The notes: a model not told the origin generated them from the letters alone. Counted from the first letter of the stretch, positions 49,238 through 58,035 are shown. The stretch is DNA of 64,000 bases from Opitutaceae bacterium (GCA_003151515.1 PLXS01000016.1:1-64000); one strand, 5' to 3'. A program made the numbers and translations.

Positions 49238-50481
49238 CGGCCCACCCCCATCTTGCGGAGGCGCTTCGCCGCGGTCTCGAGGCCCTCCTCGGTCGGCTCG
49301 ATGGCCTCGGGGATCTTCAGGCCCCGCAGGGCCGCGTCGATGTCCTTAAGCCCGTGGCCCGTCACAAGGACGACCACCTGGTCGGCTGGCCCAGCGAGCC
49401 CCCTGCCGCGCAGCTTCAGAAGCCCGGCCGCGGCGGCCGCAGCCGCGGGCTCCGCGAAGACGCCGCTCACGGCGGCCAGCACCCTCTGGCCCTCCATGAT
49501 CTCCCTGTCGCTCACGGTGAGCGAGGCCCCGCCGCTCCTCATCACGGCCGCCCGCGCAAGGTGCGCGTTCGCCGGCACGCTGACCGAGATCGAGTCGGCG
49601 ATCGTCGACGGATTGCGCGCGGCGCGGTATTTGCCCGTCTCGATGTAGCGGTGGATGGCGTCCGAGCGCTCGGCCTGCACGCAGACGAGGCGCGGCAGCT
49701 CCGGGATGAGCCGCGCCGCGAGCAGGTCCTCGAAGGCCTTGGCGACCCCGGCGAGGATGACGCCGTCTCCCGTCGGCACGAGGACGACGGACGGCGCCCG
49801 CCACTTGTTCTGCATCCAGATCTCGAGCCCCACGGTCTTCTTCCCCTCGATGGTGAGGGGATGGTAGGCCGTGTTGCGGTTCAGGCCCCCGTAGCGCGCG
49901 GTGTATTCGAGGGAAAGGCGGAAGGCGTCGTCGTACGTGCCCGCGACCGGGACCACCGACGCACCGTGGAGCAGCATCTGCGCGAGCTTCGCCCTTGGGG
50001 CGCTCCTGGGGACGAAGATGACGGCCCGCCTGCCCGCAGCGGCGCAGACCGCCGCGAGCGAGCTCGCCGCGTTTCCCGTCGAGGCCGCCACGATGGTCCC
50101 CTCGCCCAGCCTGCACGCCTCGGCGGCCACGAGGAAGGACGCCCGGTCCTTGAGCGACCCGCTGGGGTTGAGCGCGTCGTTCTTAACCCAGGTGTTGGGG
50201 AGGCGCGCCGCGCGCCCGAGGGCCTCCGCGCGGAAGAAGGGCGTCCAGCCCATCGGGTACGGCGGGAAGTACCGGGGCTCGACCGCGCAGAACAGTCCCC
50301 AGTCCGGGTCGGACTTCCTGAACCTCCTTGCGATCTTGTCCGCGTCGAACTCGGCGGCGAGCACCCCGCAGAGCGGGATGCCCGGGCGGTAGGCGCGGCC
50401 GCACTCGGGGCAGAGGTAGCGCACCTCGTCGCGCTCGTAGCTCCTCCCGCAGGCGGTGCACCGGTATGCGAATGCGGCCAT
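49234..50481 (-). CDS. Threonine-synthase-like PLP enzyme
   Basis: This encodes 415 residues. Residues 8-27 form a zinc ribbon (CTAC and CPEC). The PLP Lys is at about 111 in LNPSGSLKDRAS, followed by IVAASTGNAASSLAA and the phosphate loop LVPTGDGVILAG. It is a fold-type II enzyme closest in style to archaeal/actinobacterial threonine synthase. Its place inside a purine-type operon, eight bases after ygeY and overlapping the hydroxylase gene, suggests a degradative elimination or ammonia-lyase role rather than threonine synthesis. No thrA or thrB lies nearby. Confidence 0.85.
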   Translation of the reverse strand: MAAFAYRCTACGRSYERDEVRYLCPECGRAYRPGIPLCGVLAAEFDADKIARRFRKSDPDWGLFCAVEPRYFPPYPMGWTPFFRAEALGRAARLPNTWVKNDALNPSGSLKDRASFLVAAEACRLGEGTIVAASTGNAASSLAAVCAAAGRRAVIFVPRSAPRAKLAQMLLHGASVVPVAGTYDDAFRLSLEYTARYGGLNRNTAYHPLTIEGKKTVGLEIWMQNKWRAPSVVLVPTGDGVILAGVAKAFEDLLAARLIPELPRLVCVQAERSDAIHRYIETGKYRAARNPSTIADSISVSVPANAHLARAAVMRSGGASLTVSDREIMEGQRVLAAVSGVFAEPAAAAAAAGLLKLRGRGLAGPADQVVVLVTGHGLKDIDAALRGLKIPEAIEPTEEGLETAAKRLRKMGVGR

Positions 50482-50489
50482 GGGGCGGC

Positions 50490-51746
50490 CTAGACCTTTC
50501 CGTTGAGGCGGGCCACGAAGGCCGCGTAGAACGCCACGGCCTCGCTCAGGTGCCCGACCGGGCAGGCCTCGTCCGCTGCGTGCGCGTAGACCTCGTTTCC
50601 CGGCCCGAGCCCGAGAGTCGGGATCCCGTTGAGGCCCGCGGTCGCGATGCCGTTGGTGCTGAAGGTCCACTTGTCGACGGTCGGCGCCCTGCCGAGCGCG
50701 CCCGCGTAGGCGTCGACGGCGTCCTTGAGGTAGGGGGAGCGCTCGTCGAGGGTCCACGTCGGGTAGTACTTCTCGGTGGGGTAGACCTTGCCGGTGTAGG
50801 CGGCCTCCTCGTACTTGAGGACGAAGACCCTCGCGTCGGGGCAGCCCGCGCGCTCCGCCGCGCCCTTCACCTCGGCGAGCGCGCTCTCCTTGGTCTCGCC
50901 CGCCGTGAGCCTGCGGTCGAGGTGGATGGCCGCCTCGTCGGCCACGGCGCAGAGCGAGGGCGAGGACGACCTGACCTCGGAAATGGTGACCGTCCCCTTG
51001 CCGAGGAACGGGTCGGTGCGCAGGCGCCCGTTCAGCTTCTCTATCTCGAGCGCGACGCGCGCGATCTTGTAGATGGCGTTGTCGCCGCGCTCGGGCGCCG
51101 AGCCGTGGCAGCTCCTGCCCTTGACCTCGACGCGGATCTCCATTCGCCCGCGGTGCCCGCGGTAGATGTTCAGGTTCGTGGGTTCGGTGATGACGACGAG
51201 CTCGGGCCGGATCTTGTCCTCGTTGATGATGTACTGCCAGCAGAGGCCGTCGCAGTCCTCCTCCATGACCGTGCCCGTGAAGTAGATCGTGAACTGGTCG
51301 TTCAGGCCCAGCTCCTTGATGACGCGGCCCGCGTGGATCATCGTCGCGACGCCGCCCTTCTGGTCGACCGAGCCGCGGCCCCGGAGCATCCCCCCGACCA
51401 CCTTCCCGTCGAACGGGCCGAAGGTCCACTGCGACCGGTCGCCCGGGTAGACCGTGTCAACGTGCCCGTCGAACGCGAGGACCCTCGGGCCGGAGCCGAT
51501 GCGCCCGATGATGTTGCCCAGGCCGTCGACCCGGACCCCGTCGAAGCCGAGTTTCTTCATCTCCTTCCTGATGACCGCGATGACGCCGCGCTCCTTCGAG
51601 GAGAAGGACTGCGTGCGCACGAGCTCCGAGAGGAACCGCGCGGTGTCGCCCTCCATCTCCTTGGCGCGCCGGTGTATCGCCTCGTAGCTGATGGGCGCCG
51701 TCGGTGTCTTTTTTGGGCGGGGTTTGGATGTCAGGATCTTTGCCAT
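50490..51746 (-). CDS. ygeY: YgeY-family M20 hydrolase
   Basis: This encodes 418 residues of the M20/ArgE-DapE fold. Motifs are FDGHVDTVYPG, GRGSVDQKGG, the catalytic EED in FTGTVMEEDCDG, the ITEPTN loop, and a C-terminal HAADE metal motif. A dimerisation domain sits at about 205-320. It is cytoplasmic. The family cleaves amide or ureido bonds of small amino-acid derivatives. The start at 51746 overlaps ssnA by 16 bases. The basic N-terminal 15 residues (ILTSKPRPKKTP) are an extension relative to E. coli YgeY. Confidence 0.9.
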   Translation of the reverse strand: MAKILTSKPRPKKTPTAPISYEAIHRRAKEMEGDTARFLSELVRTQSFSSKERGVIAVIRKEMKKLGFDGVRVDGLGNIIGRIGSGPRVLAFDGHVDTVYPGDRSQWTFGPFDGKVVGGMLRGRGSVDQKGGVATMIHAGRVIKELGLNDQFTIYFTGTVMEEDCDGLCWQYIINEDKIRPELVVITEPTNLNIYRGHRGRMEIRVEVKGRSCHGSAPERGDNAIYKIARVALEIEKLNGRLRTDPFLGKGTVTISEVRSSSPSLCAVADEAAIHLDRRLTAGETKESALAEVKGAAERAGCPDARVFVLKYEEAAYTGKVYPTEKYYPTWTLDERSPYLKDAVDAYAGALGRAPTVDKWTFSTNGIATAGLNGIPTLGLGPGNEVYAHAADEACPVGHLSEAVAFYAAFVARLNGKV

Positions 51747-53071
51747 AAATTCCTTGCGAGCTCGCGGGCCCGCTCGTTCGCGCGCTCCTCGTCCACGTCG
51801 ATGAGGAGCCGGCCGTGCTCCATGAGCACGCGGCCGCCGACCACCGTGGTGTCGACCCTCGCCTGGGAGAGCCCGAAGAGGGCGTGCCCCAGGGCGTTGT
51901 CGGAGACGAGCGGCGTCGGCGGGTCGTAGTCGAAGATGGCGACGTCGCCCACGCAGCCCTTGCGCAGCTCCCCGAAGCGAAGGCCGAAGATGCGGCTGGC
52001 GATCCGCGGGTTCCCGTCGAAGAGGGCCCCCGTCACCTCCCTGAAGCCCGCCGACGGGTTGCGGGTCTCCGCGCGCTGGGCCCAGAGGGCAACGCGCAGC
52101 TCCTCCAGCATGTTCGCCGTCATGGCGTCGGTCCCAAGGCCCAGCACGGCGCCCCGGCGCGCCATCTCGACCACGTTCGCGGTCCCGACCGCGTTGTTGA
52201 GGTTCGACTGCGGGTTGTGGGCCACCGCGGTCCCCGACTGCGCGAGCATGTCGATCTCCTTCTGCGAGACGTGGACGCAGTGCGCGGCGACCGAGCGCCT
52301 CCCCAGGATACCCTGCTTCTCGAGCCGCGCGATGACGCTCGCCTTGGCCGTGCGCAGCGTCGCCTGCTGGTCGCCGAGCGCCTCCGCGGCGTGGATGTGG
52401 AAGCCGGCCCCCAGGGAGTGCCCCAGGCCGGCCGCCTCCTCGAGCGTCTTGTCCGAGAGCGTGAACGAGGCGTGAAGCCCGAAGAGCGCCCTCAGGTTGC
52501 CGTCGCCGTGCTCCTGGCACTTGCGGATGAAGCGGGCGTTCTCATCCAGGCCCTCCCTGGCGGAGCGGGCCCCGTGACGGTCGGACACCTCGTAGCAGAG
52601 GCAGGCCCGAAGCCCCGTCTCGCCGACGGCCCGCGCTATCGCGTCCAGGGAGCCCGCGGCCGCGCGCGGGCTCGCGTGGTGGTCGATGAGGGTCGTCGTT
52701 CCGTGCCTGATCGAGTCGATGAGCGCGACAAGCGCGCTGCTGTAGCAGTCCTCCTCGGTCAGCGCGCAGTCCAGGCGCCACCAGAGGTTGCGCAGCACGC
52801 CCATGAAGTCGTGCGAGGGCCGCACCTTGAGCATGCCTCGAGCGAAGGTGCTGTAGAGGTGGGTGTGCGCGTTTATGAGGCCCGGCACGACGACCTTGCC
52901 CGAGGCGTCGATGCGCTTCCCGGAGAACGCGCCTATGCGGCTTCCGGGCGCGATGCGCGCAATCAGGCCGTCCTTGATCAGGATGCTGTGGTTGCGCCGC
53001 ACCGAGGGCACCGCCCCGGTGGATAGCAGGGTGCCGTTTTCAATGAGCAGGGACTCGTGCATGGAAGCCAT
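51731..53071 (-). CDS. ssnA: SsnA-type amidohydrolase
   Basis: This encodes 446 residues, close to E. coli SsnA. Metal ligands are all visible: VPGLINAHTHLYS (HxH), HIHAAE (His with Glu), HCVHVS, and GTDAM (Asp). The LWWRLDCALTEED stretch is typical of guanine-deaminase/SsnA relatives. It probably opens or deaminates a purine-derived ring. ATG 53071 lies five bases after the flavoprotein stop; ATG 53062 is an alternative. The active site is intact, unlike the imidazolonepropionase-like paralogue at 39056. Confidence 0.92.
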   Translation of the reverse strand: MASMHESLLIENGTLLSTGAVPSVRRNHSILIKDGLIARIAPGSRIGAFSGKRIDASGKVVVPGLINAHTHLYSTFARGMLKVRPSHDFMGVLRNLWWRLDCALTEEDCYSSALVALIDSIRHGTTTLIDHHASPRAAAGSLDAIARAVGETGLRACLCYEVSDRHGARSAREGLDENARFIRKCQEHGDGNLRALFGLHASFTLSDKTLEEAAGLGHSLGAGFHIHAAEALGDQQATLRTAKASVIARLEKQGILGRRSVAAHCVHVSQKEIDMLAQSGTAVAHNPQSNLNNAVGTANVVEMARRGAVLGLGTDAMTANMLEELRVALWAQRAETRNPSAGFREVTGALFDGNPRIASRIFGLRFGELRKGCVGDVAIFDYDPPTPLVSDNALGHALFGLSQARVDTTVVGGRVLMEHGRLLIDVDEERANERARELARNLWQRS

Positions 53072-53076
53072 GGGGA

Positions 53077-55563
53077 TCAGTGCTCGGCGAGCGCGGCCAG
53101 CTCCTGGCGCGTGCGCGTGCGCATCGAGAGCGCCCCCGCGAAGCACTTCTGGGCGCAGAGCGAGCAGCCGATGCAGCGCGCCGGGTCGAACCGGGGCAGG
53201 CCGCGCCCGTCGAGCTCCACCGCCTGGTACGGGCAGCGCGCGCAGTTGCCGCAGTGCTCGCAGAGCGCGGCGGCGACCCGGGGAACCTTCTTCGTGGCCG
53301 AGAGGGAGCCGAAGTCCGTTATGGGGTCCGGGAGCGCCGAGCCGACCAGCTCGCGCACCGAGCGCAGCCCCCGCTCCTCAAGCAGGTGGCTCAGGCCCGA
53401 GTGGAGCTCGTCCACGTAGCCCAGGCCGTACTTCATGACTGCGGTGCAGAACTGCACCGTCTCGGCGCCGAGCGCCATGAAGTTCGCCGCGTCGCGGTAG
53501 GTCATCGCCCCGCCGTTGCCGGAGACGGTGACGCCCATGCCTGCGGCCTTCGCGAGCGTCAGGTTGCTGATCTGCTGGACGCCCGCACCGGACATGCCGA
53601 TCACGACCCCCTCGTCCCAGCGCCGGCCGGGGGCCGGCCTGAAGGCGAGCGACGGGAAGCTGTTGGCGAGGGTCACGCCCGCCTTCTTGTCCGGGTGGCG
53701 CGCGAGGACGTCGACGATCGCCCGGATGATGGGCTGTATGGCCGTCACCGCCCCCGTCAGCTTGAAGAGCTTCGGCACGCCGGGCTCGCCGGCCTGCATC
53801 ACCCAGCCCACGACCTTCGCCGTCAGCTCGGCGCTCTGCGACACCAGGTCCCCGTGCGTCCCGTCCCCGCCCTGGGGGCAGGAGAGGCTGTATTCGACGC
53901 CCATGGCGCCGGCCGCCTCAAGCCTGCGCGTGTTCGCCTGCCACGCCGCGCGGTCGGCCTCGTCGCGCCCGGTGAGCGGGCCGCCCGTCGACGCGAGCGT
54001 GAGGCGGTCGGGGAACTCGCGCACCAGGCGCTCGACCTCCCGGCACACGCGCTCGAGCGCGTGCCCGGAGACATTGTCGCAGTTTCCGTAGGTCGAGGCC
54101 CCGAGGACGAACATGTACTCGCTCGGGATGTGGATCGGGACGCCGTCGAACGCCGTCTTCATGACCGCGCCCGACCAGCCCCTGCGGTAGGCCGCCGCCA
54201 CCTGGTCGTATCCGTCCGTGTGCGGCGCAGCCGAGAGGAGGAGGGGCGAAGGGATCGGCCTTCCGAAGAACTCGGCGCCCAGGGGCACCGGCATCGGGTT
54301 GACTCCGGCGAGGACGGCGCGGCTCTTGGCGCGGCTGGCGATCCTCGGTCGCGCGCGCCCCTGCAGGAGCGCGTCCGCCTCCAGCGCCGCGTTCTTCCCG
54401 CTCGCCACGGACTCGACAACCGTGGACGAGCCGAGGACGAGGTCTCCCGCGTGGAAGATGCGCGGCGAGCGCGCCGCGGGCATCGACGCGCGGTTGCCTA
54501 TCGCGCTGACGACAAGGTCGAAACTCCTCACGACCGGGCGCTCCCCGGCGGCGGCGACGAAGTTCTCGGGCCGCGCCTCCCTCCCCCTGGGGAGTGTCTG
54601 CCGCGAGAGCCTGAGGCCCCGGACGCGCCCGCCCCTTCGCACGACGGCAAGCGGCCGCATGCAGGCTGATATCTCGACCGAGTGCTCCAGGAGCATGCGC
54701 CGCTCGTACGCCGTGATGGGCATGTCACGAAGGCGCCTGCGGTAGACGAGCTCCACGCAGGCCGCGCCCCGGCGGGCCGCGGTCGTCGCGCAGTCGGCCG
54801 CCACCGCGCCGCCCCCGATGATGGCGACACGCCTGCCCTCGAGCCGCGCGGCGCCCTCGAGGAACGTCTGCCACGGGACGGCGCCCTCCTCGCCCGGGAT
54901 ACCCATGCGCGCCGGCGTCCCCAACCCCGCGCACACGATGACGGCCTCGAAGGAGCCCAGCAGCTGAGCGGGGTCAGCGACCTCGGCGCCGTGCCTGAAC
55001 CTGACCCAGCCCAGGGCCTTCACGAAGGCGATGTCCGAGCGCACGACGCCGGGCGGCAGCCGGAACCCCGGGATCAGGTTCATCATCCCGCCCGGGCCCC
55101 GGCGCTGGTCAAAGACGGTCACGCGGTACCCGCGCTGGGCGAGGACGCCCGCGGCGCCAAGGCCCGCGGGGCCCGCCCCTATGACCGCCACCTTCCTGCC
55201 GTTGTCCGGCATCGGCTTCGGCCTGCGAAGCCCGAGCCTCTTGGCCCTGGCGACGATCGCGGCCTGAACCGCCGGGATCTCGATCGGCCGGTCGAAGGTC
55301 CGGCGCGAGCAGGCCCTCATGCAGAAGGTGTCTGGGCAAACGGCGCCGCACACGCCGCCGAGCGGGTTCGCTCCCATGATGAGGGCGGCCGAGCGCCTGA
55401 TGTCGGCGGGCCGGCCCCCGCGCGCCGCCATGATGAAGTCCGCCGGCGAGCAGTCCGCTGGGCACGCCCGCTGGCAGGGCTTCTCCTCGCAGAAGACGCA
55501 GCGGTCCAGCTCCGCGCGCAGCTGCGCGTCTGTGAGGAATTTAAATGAGGCGTACATGGGCAT
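53077..55563 (-). CDS. DPYD-like iron-sulfur flavoprotein (PreT-PreA fusion type)
   Basis: This encodes 828 residues. Order of parts: an N-terminal Cys-rich Fe-S domain (CVFCEEKPCQRACPADC and VCGAVCPDTFCMRAC); FAD-binding VAVIGAGPAGLGAAG (about 125-140); NAD-binding VAIIGGGAVAADCA; a dihydroorotate-dehydrogenase-like FMN barrel (about 430-730); and a C-terminal ferredoxin with CEHCGNCARC and CIGCSLCAQKC. This is the mammalian dihydropyrimidine-dehydrogenase plan. In the active-site loop after SLSCPQG the position of the DPYD general-acid Cys appears to be Val (DLVSQ). It takes the place of YgfK next to ssnA and probably reduces a purine-derived ring or shuttles electrons for the molybdenum hydroxylase. 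It is first in the operon; starts at 55563 or 55557. Confidence 0.85.
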   Translation of the reverse strand: MPMYASFKFLTDAQLRAELDRCVFCEEKPCQRACPADCSPADFIMAARGGRPADIRRSAALIMGANPLGGVCGAVCPDTFCMRACSRRTFDRPIEIPAVQAAIVARAKRLGLRRPKPMPDNGRKVAVIGAGPAGLGAAGVLAQRGYRVTVFDQRRGPGGMMNLIPGFRLPPGVVRSDIAFVKALGWVRFRHGAEVADPAQLLGSFEAVIVCAGLGTPARMGIPGEEGAVPWQTFLEGAARLEGRRVAIIGGGAVAADCATTAARRGAACVELVYRRRLRDMPITAYERRMLLEHSVEISACMRPLAVVRRGGRVRGLRLSRQTLPRGREARPENFVAAAGERPVVRSFDLVVSAIGNRASMPAARSPRIFHAGDLVLGSSTVVESVASGKNAALEADALLQGRARPRIASRAKSRAVLAGVNPMPVPLGAEFFGRPIPSPLLLSAAPHTDGYDQVAAAYRRGWSGAVMKTAFDGVPIHIPSEYMFVLGASTYGNCDNVSGHALERVCREVERLVREFPDRLTLASTGGPLTGRDEADRAAWQANTRRLEAAGAMGVEYSLSCPQGGDGTHGDLVSQSAELTAKVVGWVMQAGEPGVPKLFKLTGAVTAIQPIIRAIVDVLARHPDKKAGVTLANSFPSLAFRPAPGRRWDEGVVIGMSGAGVQQISNLTLAKAAGMGVTVSGNGGAMTYRDAANFMALGAETVQFCTAVMKYGLGYVDELHSGLSHLLEERGLRSVRELVGSALPDPITDFGSLSATKKVPRVAAALCEHCGNCARCPYQAVELDGRGLPRFDPARCIGCSLCAQKCFAGALSMRTRTRQELAALAEH

Positions 55564-55717
55564 GCGGTCCCGCGATGCTACATGCTCTCACCTAGCCCCG
55601 CGCCCCTCTCCACAGCTCTTGGCTAATGCTCCGCATTTCTTGGCGCCCGGCTCCTCGGATATTGACCTTCCCGGGGGCCGGTGACTCAGGATTGCGGGCT
55701 CGGCCGGGCGCGCCCCC
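55564..55717. promoter_or_regulatory. Divergent promoter region of the purine-type cluster
   Basis: There are 154 bases between the divergent starts of the DPYD-like gene and carbamate kinase. Both transcription units of the cluster should start here. A TTGACC at about 55660 on the plus strand is a possible -35 element, but no good -10 follows at the right distance. I see no clear operator or riboswitch. Confidence 0.4.
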
Positions 55718-56656
55718 ATGAAAACCATCGTAATCGCCATCGGCGGCAATTCGCTCATCAAGGATGCGCGGCACCAGAGCGTGGCCGACCAGTACGCCGC
55801 CGTGGTCGAGACAATCCGTCACATCACGGACATGCTCGAGCAGGGGTGCCGGATCGTGATCACGCACGGAAACGGCCCCCAGGTCGGCTTCATCCTCCTG
55901 CGAAGCGAGCATTCCCGCGGCATCCTGCATGAGGTGCCCCTGGACTCGATAGTCGCCGACACCCAGGGTGCCCTGGGCTACCAGATCCAGCAGGCGCTCG
56001 AGAACGAGTTCCGAAGGCGCAGGCTCTCCAAGTCGGTGGCCGCGATCGTGACGCAGACCCTCGTCGACCGAGCCGACCCGGCGTTCAGCAACCCGACCAA
56101 GCCGATCGGGGAGTTCTACACGCGCGAGCAGGCCGAGGAGAGGCGCACCGTCGACAAGTGGCAGATGGTCGAGGACGCGGGCCGGGGATGGAGGCGCGTC
56201 GTGCCCTCGCCCAAGCCCGTGCGCATCATCGAGTCCGAGGTGATCCGCCATCTGGCGTCGGGCGGCTGCGTCGTCATCGCTGCGGGCGGCGGCGGGATCC
56301 CCGTCGTCGCCGACGACAACGGCCTCCTCTCCGGGGTGGCGGCGGTCATTGACAAGGACCTCGCGTCAGCGGTCCTCGCCGCGCAGATGGGCGCCGATGT
56401 CCTCATGATCTCGACGGACGTCGAGAGGGTGTGCCTCAACTACGGGACGCCCGACGAAAGGGCGCTGGACACCGTGACCATCGAGGAGGCCAGACGATTC
56501 ATCGCCGAGGGGCACTTCGGGAAGGGCTCCATGCTCCCCAAGGTCGAGGCCTGCATCGCCTTCATGGAGAGGCGCGGGGGAATGGCCGTCATCACCTGCC
56601 CCGCCCTGCTGTCCGCCGCGCTCGAGGGCAAGGCCGGAACCCGGTTCGTCGCGTGA
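55718..56656 (+). CDS. Carbamate kinase
   Basis: This encodes 312 residues, full length. Motifs are VIAIGGNSLI, VITHGNGPQVG, PTKPIGEFYT, RRVVPSPKPVRI, VIAAGGGGIPV, IDKDLASAVLA, LMISTDVERV and GSMLPKVEA near the end. The enzyme makes ATP from carbamoyl phosphate and ADP, releasing carbamate. It matches E. coli ArcC/YqeA. Divergent from the operon containing ygeW, it supplies the ATP-yielding step of that pathway. It is convergent with deoC, 16 bases apart. Confidence 0.95.
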   Translation: MKTIVIAIGGNSLIKDARHQSVADQYAAVVETIRHITDMLEQGCRIVITHGNGPQVGFILLRSEHSRGILHEVPLDSIVADTQGALGYQIQQALENEFRRRRLSKSVAAIVTQTLVDRADPAFSNPTKPIGEFYTREQAEERRTVDKWQMVEDAGRGWRRVVPSPKPVRIIESEVIRHLASGGCVVIAAGGGGIPVVADDNGLLSGVAAVIDKDLASAVLAAQMGADVLMISTDVERVCLNYGTPDERALDTVTIEEARRFIAEGHFGKGSMLPKVEACIAFMERRGGMAVITCPALLSAALEGKAGTRFVA

Positions 56657-56672
56657 CCCGGGCAACGGCGCC

Positions 56673-57425
56673 CTAGGAGATCCCCGCCGGAACCGGCCCG
56701 GGCACTCCCCGCTTGAGCGCCTCCCTCAGGATGGCCTCCGTCGCGGTCGCCCCCACGCGGCTCACGCCGAGGGCGTGCACCCTCAGGAGGTCGTCCAGGG
56801 TGCGGATGCCCCCCGCGGCCTTTATCTGGATGGCCGGCGGGCAATGCGCGCGCATGAGCTTCAGGTGCCGGTCCGTCGCCCCCTTGTAGCTGTAGTCGCC
56901 GTTCGGCTGCTTCACGAACCCGTAGCCCGTCGACGTCTTGACGAAGGCGACTCCGATCTCCGAGCAGATCTCGCACATCTGCACGATGTGGGAGTCCTGC
57001 AGGTAGTCGTTCTCGAAGATCACCTTGAGGAGCGCGCCCTGCGCGATGCAGGCGTCGTTGACCCTCCTGATGTCGTCCGCGACGAAGCGCAGGTCGCCCC
57101 CGAGGAGGCGGCCGATGTTGGCCACCATGTCGATCTCCTTGGCCCCCTCGCGCGCGGCCAGCTCCGCCTCCGCGACCTTGATCGCCGTGTGGCTGTTGCC
57201 GTGCGGAAAGCCGATCACGGAGCAGACGAGGACGCCCGTCCCCGCCAGTCGCTCGGCGGCCCGCGCCGTGTAGTAGGGCTTCACGCAGGCCGTGGCGACG
57301 TCATAGCGCACCGAGAGGGCGCAACCCGCGTCGAGCTGTGCGTCGGTCAGGGTCGGATGCAGGAGCGAGTGGTCGAACATCTTCGCAAGATCAAGGAACG
57401 AGGGCTGGCCGGTGGGGTTGTTCAT
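56673..57425 (-). CDS. deoC: Deoxyribose-phosphate aldolase
   Basis: This encodes 250 residues. The Schiff-base Lys is in FVKTSTGYGF, the second active-site Lys in IQIKAAGGIRT, and the N-terminal phosphate/substrate segment is ACVKPYY. CSVIGFPHG and KEIDMVANIG are also typical. It splits deoxyribose-5-phosphate into glyceraldehyde-3-phosphate and acetaldehyde. The start at 57425 fits the family. Next to a purine-base degradation cluster it suggests salvage of whole deoxynucleosides. Confidence 0.94.
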   Translation of the reverse strand: MNNPTGQPSFLDLAKMFDHSLLHPTLTDAQLDAGCALSVRYDVATACVKPYYTARAAERLAGTGVLVCSVIGFPHGNSHTAIKVAEAELAAREGAKEIDMVANIGRLLGGDLRFVADDIRRVNDACIAQGALLKVIFENDYLQDSHIVQMCEICSEIGVAFVKTSTGYGFVKQPNGDYSYKGATDRHLKLMRAHCPPAIQIKAAGGIRTLDDLLRVHALGVSRVGATATEAILREALKRGVPGPVPAGIS

Positions 57426-58035
57426 GGGATGAAGGAGATGCAGGGCCTCGGTCCCGCCGGGCCCGGCAACCCGATTCCTAGCGCCGTAAAAGCGCCTTGG
57501 CAAAGCGTCTTTGGCCATGCCCGGCAGGCGCCCGCAAGAAGGGTCGATACCGGGAAATCGTTGTCCATAAACTGCTTCGTCTCGGGCATCATTTGAGCTG
57601 GATTCTTGTTCGACACGCAGTTGCTGGAAGCGGGTTCCCCGGTCCGCCGGAAAGCATCCCACAGCGGGGCCCTAAGAGAATGCTGTTTAACCCGACCGTG
57701 CAGAGCCAGCATTGAACCAAGGCCGCCTCGCATTCGGCCGGCGCCACTTTGAGGTCCTCCGAGGCACCCGTGCCGACATCAGACATTGGTGATACAGCCG
57801 TTGGACTTAAGACCGGCGGACTCTGATCGGGTGCCAGTGAGCGCAAAGCTTGCACCTGTAACCACACCGCGCACCGGGGGCCGCCCAGGCCCACATTGCA
57901 TGCCTATTTCACCCCATAGCGGGCAAAGTAGCAATTGGTTACCCTACCGGCGCAATCAGCCCAAGTCGCATGGCAATTACGCCCCCAGTTTCAATCAGAA
58001 TGTAGAAAGAGTCAGCACGTAGAAAGAAGAAGCAT
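57426..58035. other. Long intergenic region with repeat words
   Basis: There are 610 bases without a convincing gene. Words at 57886-57898 and 57907-57925 recur upstream of 26975. The last 100 bases are A/T-richer and should hold the promoter of the secreted Ig-like protein, with AGAAGAAG as its ribosome site. No RNA gene is recognised. Confidence 0.45.
57886..57925. repeat. Second copy of intergenic repeat words
   Basis: CAGGCCCACATTG (57886-57898) and TTTCACCCCATAGCGGGCA (57907-57925) each differ at one base from 26882-26894 and 26865-26883. The order of the two words is reversed between the two sites, and here they are not overlapping. This copy is 111 bases upstream of a gene start. Confidence 0.55.

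Noticed and set aside
47234..49648. 804-codon plus frame opposite the molybdenum hydroxylase
   Set aside because: It is an Arg/His/Asp/Val-rich shadow of a conserved minus-strand gene.
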